Positions 1 through 6,376 of a DNA stretch of 9,148 nucleotides are shown here, piece after piece; positions within the stretch are counted from its first letter, which is position 1; the number at the start of each line of letters is the position of its first letter. This stretch comes from Clostridia bacterium (GTDB taxonomy: Bacteria; Bacillota_A; Clostridia; Christensenellales; UBA1242): the NCBI GenBank assembly GCA_028701635.1, contig JAQVQJ010000041.1, forward strand, positions 1 through 9,148, read 5' to 3'. The position numbers were made by a program, and so were the translations under genes. Under the pieces are notes generated by a model, which was given only the letters and a program-made list of their open reading frames with translations, did not search any database and had not been told where the DNA came from.

Positions 1-236
1 GGCAATCAATTGAAAATGTAAGATTGTTTTTAAAAGAAGTGGATTTGAATGCAACAGATGATAATGGAAAGTTAAAATACCCATTTGCAACAGTTGCAAG
101 TACATTAAAACAAATACCAGAGCTTGTAAAAACGGTTTCGGAGCTTGAAAAAACAATTAATAGTGAAGTTGAAGAACAAAGTAGATTAAAAGGACAAAAT
201 TTAAAGAAGATTTTTGAAGATGGGTTAAGATTGTAA
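1..236 (+). CDS. 3' end of a small coiled-coil protein; candidate small terminase subunit (5'-truncated)
   Basis: The frame is open from the left edge of the window (first full codon at base 3) to TAA at 234-236, giving 78 visible residues. It contains no in-frame ATG, and the only start-like codon is a TTG at 24 inside continuous coding sequence. The true start therefore very probably lies upstream and the gene is truncated by the window. The visible part is charged and helical. A heptad-like stretch, roughly residues ELVKTVSELEKTINSEVEEQ, suggests a coiled coil, followed by a basic/acidic tail ending in FEDGLRL. It stops 2 nt before terL, so the two are almost certainly co-transcribed. A small terminase subunit often sits in this position and has central coiled-coil oligomerisation helices, but I cannot recognise a DNA-binding domain because the N-terminus is missing. 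The role is inferred from position only. Confidence 0.8.
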   Translation, partial: QSIENVRLFLKEVDLNATDDNGKLKYPFATVASTLKQIPELVKTVSELEKTINSEVEEQSRLKGQNLKKIFEDGLRL

Positions 237-238
237 TT

Positions 239-2530
239 ATGGAAGAAATACTTGTAAATGAATTTCAGACAAAGATAGATGAAGATTTTCTAAACTCGAT
301 GAATCAAGAGGTTAGAGAACAGTTTTTAGATGCAATAGAAAATATTCCATATATAAGGAATCTTATATCAAAAGATAGAAAGCGTGCAAAAGATTTAGAT
401 AGAGATTCAAAAGGAAGGATTATTGTTGATTTGTGCAATCCGCACATATTAGAGAACATGGATTATTTTAGAGAAACGGCAATACATTATCAGAAGCATG
501 GTTGTTTAACCAATTTAAGACCAAATGCGAATCCAAACAGTGAGTTCGGTAGATGGATAAGAAGAGAAACCGATAGAATATGGAATGGTATGGTTAGGGA
601 GTCTGATGGAGAGTGGATTACCGGACAAAATTATTTTTATTTAAACTATTCTCCAATAGTACAAACAAAAATTATTCCGGGAACAAATATTGCAGACCGT
701 GTTGTTGATATGCCAATTTCATGGGAGGGTGTTTATTTATGGTTTCATTATATAGAACAAGCAAGATATGGGGGAATGTATGATGGCTTTACTGGTGGAA
801 AACACTGTATGGAAATAGCAAAACGTGGTGCATCTAAATCATATACTTGTGCAAGTATTCTCGCAAGGTTATTTGTTTGTGGGGATAATGAAATTTCAAA
901 AGAAAAGGTTCGTGGTGTTATATCTGCATATGACAAGGAAAAACTTATTAAGGATGGTACTTTAAATAAGTTTGTTGATGTTATAGACTTTTGTGCAAAA
1001 CACACACAATATCCATCTTTAAGACTAAAGAATTCTATTGAAAAAATGCAATGGAAAATGGGTTATCAAGACTTAAATACCGGAACTGAAAAGGGAACTC
1101 AAAATGAAATAATGGGCAATGCTGCAAGTGAAAAGGCCGGGAAGAACCGTGGTAAAAGAGCCCGTGTATTTATTTATGAGGAAATTGGCGAATGGAATGG
1201 ATTTATTGATTCTTGGGCCATTAATAAAAGGTCTGTACAAGAAGGAGATGTTGCTTTCGGCCAAGCAATTGCTATCGGTACTGCTGGTACAAAGAAATCA
1301 ATTTTTGCTGGTGTTGAAGAAATGATTTACAATCCAATTGGTTATGATATTTATGCACTACCAAATGTTTATGATCGGGAATTAAGTGGTGGAAAGAATA
1401 CTATTTATTTTTTCCCTGCATATTTAAATCGGTTGCCACACTATAACAAGGATGGTGTTTCCAATGTTGTTATATCATTAAAGGAAATTCTTATTAATAG
1501 ATATAATATGAAATATAATTCTGAAGACCCAGATCAATTACAACGTGTTATTGCTGAAGACCCAATAACATTACAGGAAGTGTTATTAAGTGGCGAAACA
1601 ACTATTTATCCAATAAACGATATTCTTGGTAGATTAAATGAAATAGATAACAATCAAGATATTTTAAATAGTAATCATATAGGACTTCTTGATGTTTCTC
1701 CAACAGATGGGATTGTATATAAACCAACATCTGAAAATCTTCCAATAAGAATGTTTCCACATAAGAATAATAAACTAAAGGGTGGAATAGAAATATTTGA
1801 AATGCCAAAAATAGATCCGTCAACAAAAAAACCTTTTTCCAATAGGTATATTGCTGGTATTGACCCATATGAAAATGATACTGCAGATACCCTTTCTCTT
1901 GGTTCTATTTTTATTTTAGATTTATGGACGGACGAAATTGTTTTTGAATATACAGGGAGGCCGCAATTTGTAGATGATTTTCATGAAATATGTAGAAGGG
2001 CATTATTATTTTATGATGCAAGAGCCAATTATGAAAACAATAAAAAGGGTTTATTTGGATATTTTAGTACACATAATTGTTTGTATTTACTTGTTGATAA
2101 TTTAAAGTATCTAAAAGATATGGATATTGTAAAAACAGTTGGATATGGAAATACAATAAAGGGTACTCGTGCAACAGAGCCAATAAAGAGTTATGGCAGA
2201 ATGCTTTATAATAACTGGTTGAGAAAACCCGTTGAAACAACAAAAATGTTGCCAGATCAAACAATAGAGACAACTACAAAAATGAATTTGTGGCATATTA
2301 AATCTCGGGCATTATTAAAAGAAACTCAAACGTGGAATAGTAAAAATAACTATGATAGACATGATGCAATGGTTTTCTTAATGCTTTTAAGAGAAGATCG
2401 TCTTATAATGTGTAGTGGAAAAGATCCGAGAGAAAATGCAAATACAAATAATAAAGATTATCTTGGTAATGATGATTTTTTTTCAAAGAATTATAAGAAA
2501 AAAAACGATAAGGCCACCCTTTCTTATTAA
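239..2530 (+). CDS. terL: Terminase large subunit (TerL): packaging ATPase plus nuclease
   Basis: 763 residues. TerL uses ATP hydrolysis to pump phage DNA through the portal into the procapsid and cuts the concatemer with an RNase H-like nuclease. An N-terminal region (about 1-180) carries a WITGQNYFYLNY segment (about 126-137) of a kind I associate with crAss-like and related TerLs. The ATPase follows: a divergent Walker A, AKRGASKSY (about 194-202); a Walker B with adjacent acidic residues, ARVFIYEEIG (about 318-327); and a likely coupling motif, IGTAGTKKS (about 356-364). The nuclease domain has YIAGIDPYEND (Asp ~552), a second acidic position in ANYENN (Glu ~599) and a terminal NNYDRHDA motif (Asp ~706/709), matching the three-acid pattern of TerL nucleases. 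The ATG at 239 lies 2 nt after the preceding stop and has no Shine-Dalgarno sequence. The K/N-rich last ~35 residues are probably disordered. The ORF is intact, and its product probably binds the portal encoded next. Confidence 0.95.
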   Translation: MEEILVNEFQTKIDEDFLNSMNQEVREQFLDAIENIPYIRNLISKDRKRAKDLDRDSKGRIIVDLCNPHILENMDYFRETAIHYQKHGCLTNLRPNANPNSEFGRWIRRETDRIWNGMVRESDGEWITGQNYFYLNYSPIVQTKIIPGTNIADRVVDMPISWEGVYLWFHYIEQARYGGMYDGFTGGKHCMEIAKRGASKSYTCASILARLFVCGDNEISKEKVRGVISAYDKEKLIKDGTLNKFVDVIDFCAKHTQYPSLRLKNSIEKMQWKMGYQDLNTGTEKGTQNEIMGNAASEKAGKNRGKRARVFIYEEIGEWNGFIDSWAINKRSVQEGDVAFGQAIAIGTAGTKKSIFAGVEEMIYNPIGYDIYALPNVYDRELSGGKNTIYFFPAYLNRLPHYNKDGVSNVVISLKEILINRYNMKYNSEDPDQLQRVIAEDPITLQEVLLSGETTIYPINDILGRLNEIDNNQDILNSNHIGLLDVSPTDGIVYKPTSENLPIRMFPHKNNKLKGGIEIFEMPKIDPSTKKPFSNRYIAGIDPYENDTADTLSLGSIFILDLWTDEIVFEYTGRPQFVDDFHEICRRALLFYDARANYENNKKGLFGYFSTHNCLYLLVDNLKYLKDMDIVKTVGYGNTIKGTRATEPIKSYGRMLYNNWLRKPVETTKMLPDQTIETTTKMNLWHIKSRALLKETQTWNSKNNYDRHDAMVFLMLLREDRLIMCSGKDPRENANTNNKDYLGNDDFFSKNYKKKNDKATLSY

Positions 2531-2567
2531 TTTTGCAGTAAGCTTTTGTTAATATTTTATTTTGACT

Positions 2568-2599
2568 ATTGTTTCCAAATTATTTTTAATTTATTTTTG
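2568..2599 (+). promoter_or_regulatory. Predicted Bacteroidota-type promoter for the portal-lysis unit
   Basis: In the AT-rich gap between terL and the portal gene, ATTG (2568-2571) is followed after exactly 20 nt by TATTTTTG (2592-2599). This fits the published Bacteroides primary sigma factor consensus, TTTG at -33 and TAnnTTTG at -7 with a 19-21 nt spacer. Initiation a few bases downstream would leave a leader of about 30-35 nt before the ATG at 2638. The same -7 octamer and spacer recur before the scaffold gene. The match is by eye and unproven, and -7-like octamers alone also occur by chance in this AT-rich sequence (for example at 5452 and 6400). Confidence 0.6.
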
Positions 2600-2637
2600 T
2601 AAAATATGTTAGAACTAATTTTTATTAAAACGATATA

Positions 2638-5013
2638 ATGAATACTACGATAGGGTTTCCAAAACAACAATTGCCACTGAATCGAAAAAATAAACAGTGG
2701 CGAAAGTCGCATTTAGATTGGGCAGATAATAATGATAGGTATAATTCTGGTAAGATTAGAAAATCTTATTCAAATAAAAAAATAAATTATGACCTTGTTA
2801 ATGGAATTTTAAACATGGAGGACTTAGCTCTTATTTTAAATCCATCATCTGTAGAGGCGTCATTTATTCCAGAGAAAATACAACACTATCCAATAATTAA
2901 TTCAAAATTAAATATTCTTCGTGGAGAAGAAGTTAATAGAAGATTTAGTTTTCGTGTTGTATGTACAAATCCAAGTGCAATTAGTGAAATAGAAAAAGAA
3001 AAACAACAATTATTCTTTCAAGACTTTCAGAAAATAATTGAAAGTAATGCAACTTCAGAAGAAGACTTAAATGCAAAGATGGAGGAATTATATACATATT
3101 ATAATTACACATGGCAGGATTTAAGAGAAATACGTGCAAATGCATTATTAAATCATTATTATAAAGAACTTGCTCTTGAATCAGTATTCTCTAATGGATT
3201 TATGGATGGCATGGTTGTTGGAGAAGAAATATACATGTGTGATATTGTTTCTGGAGAACCAACAATGGAAAGACTTGATCCAATGAGAGTTCGTTGTTAT
3301 GGTTCTGGATTTTCAAATAAAATAGAAGATTCGGATATTATTGTTATTGAAGACTTTTGGTCCCGTGGAAGAGTTATAGATTCTTTCTATGATAAACTAA
3401 GTTCAAAAGACGTTGAATATTTAGAAAACATTACTGTTTCTACAGAATATGATGAAATGGATCATATTGATGATAGAAAAGGCTTTATTCGTGCCGAGGA
3501 CATTACAATTGGTGATGTTGTCGACACGAATATTTTATTTGCTGGTGGCAGCCCAACTGGATTATATTATGATCAAGAGGGGAATGTCAGAGTATTGAGA
3601 GTCTTTTGGAAAAGCAGGCGTGCAATTAAAAAGGTTAAATCATATGATCCAGAGACTGGAGAAGAGTTTTATGAATTTTATCCGGAATCTTATGTTATAG
3701 ATGAATCTCTTGGAGAAGAGGAGGAAATTCTTTGGGTAGATGAAGCTTGGGGTGCAACTAAAATTGGCGAAAAAATTTTTATTGATATGGGTCCAAGGTT
3801 GATTCAATATCAAAGACTTAGCAATCCATCAAGATGCCATTTTGGTATTGTTGGTAGAATTTATAATTTAAACAACAATAGGGTATTTTCTCTTGTTGAC
3901 ATGATGAAACCATTTTCATATTTATATGATGTTGTACACGACAGATTAAATGTTGCTATTGCTGCAAACTGGGGGGAAATTATGGAGCTGGACTTAGCCT
4001 CTATTCCTAAGGGATGGGATGTTGAGAAATGGATGTATTATGCAAAAATAAACCACTTAGCTGTAAAAGATAGTTTTAATGAAGGAAATTATGGATCTGC
4101 AACTGGCAAACTTGCTGGTGGATTTGCAAACAATTCTCGTGGTTTAATGAGTACAAATGTTGGAAATTATATTCAACAACACATTCAGTTATTAGAATTT
4201 ATTAAAATGGAAATGTCTGAATGTATTGGTATAACTAAACAACGTGAAGGACAAATTTCCAGCAGGGAAACATTTGGTGGTATTGAAAGATCTACATTGC
4301 AATCTTCACACACAACCGAATGGCTTATGTTAAAACATAATGAAGCAAAGATTGCAGCGCTTGAATGTTTACTTGAAACTGCAAAGATTGCATTAAAAGG
4401 TAAGAGTAAAAAATTTCAGTATATATTATCAGATCATTCTTTGGGAATTGCATCTATAGATGGAGATGAATTTTCAGAAAATGACTATGGTCTTATTGTT
4501 GATAGTTCTCCAAGAACAATGGAGCTTGAACAAAAATTAGATTCTCTTGCACAGGCTGCATTACAAAATCAATTGGTTGATTTCTCTACAATAATGAAGA
4601 TTTACACAAATACTTCTATTGCAGAAACACAAAGATTAATTGAAAGTAAAGAAATAGAACGCAAAAAAGCAGCACAACAAGAAGCTCAACGTGCAACACA
4701 AATACAAGAAGCCGAAATACAAAGACGTGCAGAACTTGAAGAAAGAAAGCTTGCTCTTGAAAATGAACTGAATGAAAGAGATAATCAAACAAAATTAGAA
4801 ATAGCATATTTAAATTCTTCTCTTAAATTAGAGGCGTTAGATAAAGATGATGAAGATAAATCATTTACCGAGGCAGAGAAAGAAAAACTCTTAGAAAAAA
4901 TGAGAGCGTTAGATCAAAAAATGGCCATTGAAAAAGAACGCCTAAGACAAGGAGAGAAAAAGTTGCAACTTGATGAAGAAAAATTAAAACAATCTAAAAA
5001 TAATAAAAAATAA
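2638..5013 (+). CDS. Portal protein (head-tail connector), crAss-like
   Basis: 791 residues. The portal is expected to form the dodecameric ring at one capsid vertex, through which DNA enters and leaves and on which TerL docks. The call rests on position directly after terL, on length, and on sequence features I recognise from crAss-like portals, notably HYPIINSKLNILRGEE near residues 83-98. The centre is a mixed alpha/beta region with aromatic-rich segments such as EDFWSRGR and RVLRVFWKSRR. From about residue 660 to the end the protein becomes extremely rich in K, E, Q, A and R with heptad character, implying a long coiled-coil C-terminus of about 130 residues. Ordinary portals end in a shorter helical barrel or crown. 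The start at 2638 is the first ATG after a 107-nt gap with a predicted promoter. The stop at 5013 lies 5 nt before the next gene, so the lysis-like genes are probably on the same transcript. No frameshift or missing segment is visible. Confidence 0.88.
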   Translation: MNTTIGFPKQQLPLNRKNKQWRKSHLDWADNNDRYNSGKIRKSYSNKKINYDLVNGILNMEDLALILNPSSVEASFIPEKIQHYPIINSKLNILRGEEVNRRFSFRVVCTNPSAISEIEKEKQQLFFQDFQKIIESNATSEEDLNAKMEELYTYYNYTWQDLREIRANALLNHYYKELALESVFSNGFMDGMVVGEEIYMCDIVSGEPTMERLDPMRVRCYGSGFSNKIEDSDIIVIEDFWSRGRVIDSFYDKLSSKDVEYLENITVSTEYDEMDHIDDRKGFIRAEDITIGDVVDTNILFAGGSPTGLYYDQEGNVRVLRVFWKSRRAIKKVKSYDPETGEEFYEFYPESYVIDESLGEEEEILWVDEAWGATKIGEKIFIDMGPRLIQYQRLSNPSRCHFGIVGRIYNLNNNRVFSLVDMMKPFSYLYDVVHDRLNVAIAANWGEIMELDLASIPKGWDVEKWMYYAKINHLAVKDSFNEGNYGSATGKLAGGFANNSRGLMSTNVGNYIQQHIQLLEFIKMEMSECIGITKQREGQISSRETFGGIERSTLQSSHTTEWLMLKHNEAKIAALECLLETAKIALKGKSKKFQYILSDHSLGIASIDGDEFSENDYGLIVDSSPRTMELEQKLDSLAQAALQNQLVDFSTIMKIYTNTSIAETQRLIESKEIERKKAAQQEAQRATQIQEAEIQRRAELEERKLALENELNERDNQTKLEIAYLNSSLKLEALDKDDEDKSFTEAEKEKLLEKMRALDQKMAIEKERLRQGEKKLQLDEEKLKQSKNNKK

Positions 5014-5018
5014 CGAAG

Positions 5019-5378
5019 ATGGGTGATTTAATAACAATTCTAATTTCGGTCGGATCTGCCGTAGGAATAAATAGGCTTTTGGAGCTTTTCATAAATAGAT
5101 ATTTTAATAAAAAAAAAGACGAAGAAGTTATAGAACAAGAAAAATTAAAAACTAATAATCAGGAATTTAAAAATTTAAAAGAACAAATAGACACATATTC
5201 AGATTTAGCAAACAAATTGGCTAAGGAAACGTCTACATTAAAAATGCAAGTTTTAACTTTATATGATTACATTTTAGAACTAACATCAATAACATGTATT
5301 AAAAGTTGTGAGAATAGAAAAATAAAAAGCATTGCAATTGACCTTCTTAGTGATTTTAAAAAAATAGAAGAAAAATAA
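5019..5378 (+). CDS. Small membrane-anchored coiled-coil protein; candidate holin or inner-membrane lysis protein
   Basis: 119 residues. The N-terminus (about residues 4-18, then an amphipathic continuation to ~28) is hydrophobic enough for one membrane segment. R19 and E22 interrupt it, so a second segment is unlikely. A basic patch, NKKK (about 30-33), follows, then a long charged coiled coil (about 34-90). Near the C-terminus is a Cys-x3-Cys-x2-Arg element, CIKSCENR (about 93-100). The start ATG lies 5 nt after the portal stop, and the endolysin-like gene begins 1 nt after this stop, so translational coupling is likely. I do not recognise a specific family. One N-terminal membrane helix plus a coiled coil beside an endolysin candidate fits a class III-like holin or an inner-membrane spanin, but a structural or head-tail role cannot be excluded. 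The function is inferred mainly from position and topology. Confidence 0.85.
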   Translation: MGDLITILISVGSAVGINRLLELFINRYFNKKKDEEVIEQEKLKTNNQEFKNLKEQIDTYSDLANKLAKETSTLKMQVLTLYDYILELTSITCIKSCENRKIKSIAIDLLSDFKKIEEK

Positions 5379-5379
5379 A

Positions 5380-5808
5380 ATGAACATACTATTGGATAGA
5401 AAATATTTAAAAGAAAATTATACCATAGGCAAATTACACATCAATGATGTGTATTTTTGCGATACATTGGAAGATAAAGTTGTTGATGTTGATAAGAGTG
5501 GAAAAATCGACAACGGAGAGGTTAAAATTTATGGACAAACAGCAATTCCGTATGGAAAATATAAGGTTGTTTTAAGTTATTCTCCAAAATTTGGCAGAAT
5601 AATGCCAAGGATTTTAGATGTTCCCGGATTTAATGGAATATTAATTCACATTGGCAATACTATTAAGGATACAGATGGATGTATCCTTGTTGGAAGAAAT
5701 AAAACTGTTGGTATGGTAAATGAATCAACGACAACATTTAATGAACTTTTTAGACAAATGGAAGTTGCTGAAAAAAAAGGTGAAAACATAACAATAAATA
5801 TAATTTAA
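5380..5808 (+). CDS. DUF5675-like protein; putative endolysin with an L,D-transpeptidase-like His/Cys motif
   Basis: 142 residues, cytoplasmic as encoded (no signal peptide or membrane helix). The layout matches what I know of the DUF5675 family: an N-terminal beta region with a TLED element (about 29-32), AIPYGKYKV (about 55-63), PRILDVPGFNGILIHIGN (about 76-93) and a DTDGCILVG core (about 97-105). His90 and Cys101 in the IHIGN...DTDGC arrangement resemble the catalytic His and Cys of YkuD-type L,D-transpeptidases, which act on peptidoglycan peptide cross-links. They lack the classical SHGCxR form. The family is common in Bacteroidota and their phages. Because it lies between two small membrane proteins, a peptidoglycan-cleaving lysis role is the best inference. 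Enzymatic activity is not established from sequence, and a wall-modifying or virion role is an alternative. The ATG at 5380 is 1 nt after the previous stop; the next gene starts 2 nt after this one ends. Confidence 0.85.
   Translation: MNILLDRKYLKENYTIGKLHINDVYFCDTLEDKVVDVDKSGKIDNGEVKIYGQTAIPYGKYKVVLSYSPKFGRIMPRILDVPGFNGILIHIGNTIKDTDGCILVGRNKTVGMVNESTTTFNELFRQMEVAEKKGENITINII
5435..5453. repeat. 19-nt perfect inverted repeat inside the endolysin-like gene
   Basis: TACACATCA and its exact reverse complement TGATGTGTA flank a single central A at 5444. The repeat is followed directly by five T residues (5454-5458), so its RNA form is a short hairpin with a U-run, resembling a weak intrinsic terminator 55 nt into the gene. 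The encoded segment (LHINDVYF) belongs to the conserved N-terminal beta region of the DUF5675-like protein, so protein constraint could have produced the symmetry by chance. Confidence 0.5.
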
Positions 5809-5810
5809 TT

Positions 5811-6284
5811 ATGAGTCGTTGTACTATATATGGAGTTGTAATTTCTGTAATATTTATATTATCATTAATATTTAATATTTATCAATGTTCTTCAAATAAA
5901 GAAGATGTCGAAATTGAGACTGTATATAATTATAAGGATAGTATTATTATTACTAAAAAAGATTCTATTATCTTTAAAACAATATATAATCCAAATATTG
6001 GAAGGCCAATAGACACAATTTTTGTTTTTAATGACAAAGACACACTTGAAGTTTCCGGGATATTAAAAGACACTCTCAATATTGATAGTCTTATATTAAC
6101 ATTAAAGACAAGAGACACTGTTTTTATAGATACAACATTCACATCAATACAACATATAAAACTCCCAAAAGAAAAAAAATGGGGGTTTGGCGTAACAATT
6201 GGTGTTTCAGCAACTTATGGGCTTTTATACAAAAAAATAGATATTGGCCCATCTATTGGAGTTGGGATTACTTATAAATTTTAA
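5811..6284 (+). CDS. Membrane-anchored envelope protein with outer-membrane-like beta C-terminus; candidate spanin
   Basis: 157 residues. A hydrophobic segment (about 7-25) follows a short N-terminus with Arg3 and ends just before Cys26, so the rest should lie in the periplasm. The middle (about 40-115) is a beta-rich run of repeated [K/R/I]D[S/T][I/L/V] units (KDSII twice, KDTLE, KDTLN, IDSLI, RDTVF). The last ~34 residues, from Trp124, alternate small/polar with hydrophobic residues (FGVTIGVSATYG, then GPSIGVGITYKF) and end in Phe, as outer-membrane beta-barrel proteins do. I recall this architecture from many small Bacteroidota phage/prophage proteins of unknown function. The topology could let one protein bridge the inner and outer membranes, the job of spanins at the last lysis step. 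Cys26 followed by SSNKED loosely recalls a Bacteroidota lipoprotein export signal, but Gln at -1 argues against a normal lipobox. The spanin role is inferred. Confidence 0.85.
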   Translation: MSRCTIYGVVISVIFILSLIFNIYQCSSNKEDVEIETVYNYKDSIIITKKDSIIFKTIYNPNIGRPIDTIFVFNDKDTLEVSGILKDTLNIDSLILTLKTRDTVFIDTTFTSIQHIKLPKEKKWGFGVTIGVSATYGLLYKKIDIGPSIGVGITYKF

Positions 6285-6316
6285 ATTAACAAATAGTAAT
6301 TTTTGTATTTTAGCAC

Positions 6317-6347
6317 TTGAAATTTAAATAAAAAGTTATTATTTTTG
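6317..6347 (+). promoter_or_regulatory. Predicted Bacteroidota-type promoter for the scaffold-capsid unit
   Basis: In the 92-nt AT-rich gap before the scaffold gene, TTG (6317-6319) is followed after exactly 20 nt by TATTTTTG (6340-6347), fitting the Bacteroides -33/-7 pattern. The -7 octamer and spacer length are identical to those before the portal gene. The expected leader to the ATG at 6377 is about 25 nt, ending in an A-rich stretch. An independent promoter here would let scaffold and capsid protein be made in excess of the portal and lysis proteins, as virion stoichiometry requires. Confidence 0.62.
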
Positions 6348-6376
6348 GAAATAATTATAAAAAAAAACAAAAAGTT

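Noticed and set aside
24..26. TTG at 24 as the true start of the first gene
   Set aside because: The frame is open to the left edge and the sequence before the TTG reads as ordinary coding sequence, so a 5'-truncated gene is more likely.
2577..2592. AAATTA/TAATTT inverted repeat in the terL-portal gap as a terminator of terL
   Set aside because: The six-pair stem is made only of A-T pairs with a T4 loop and lies between the predicted -33 and -7 boxes; too weak to call a terminator, and such repeats are expected by chance here.
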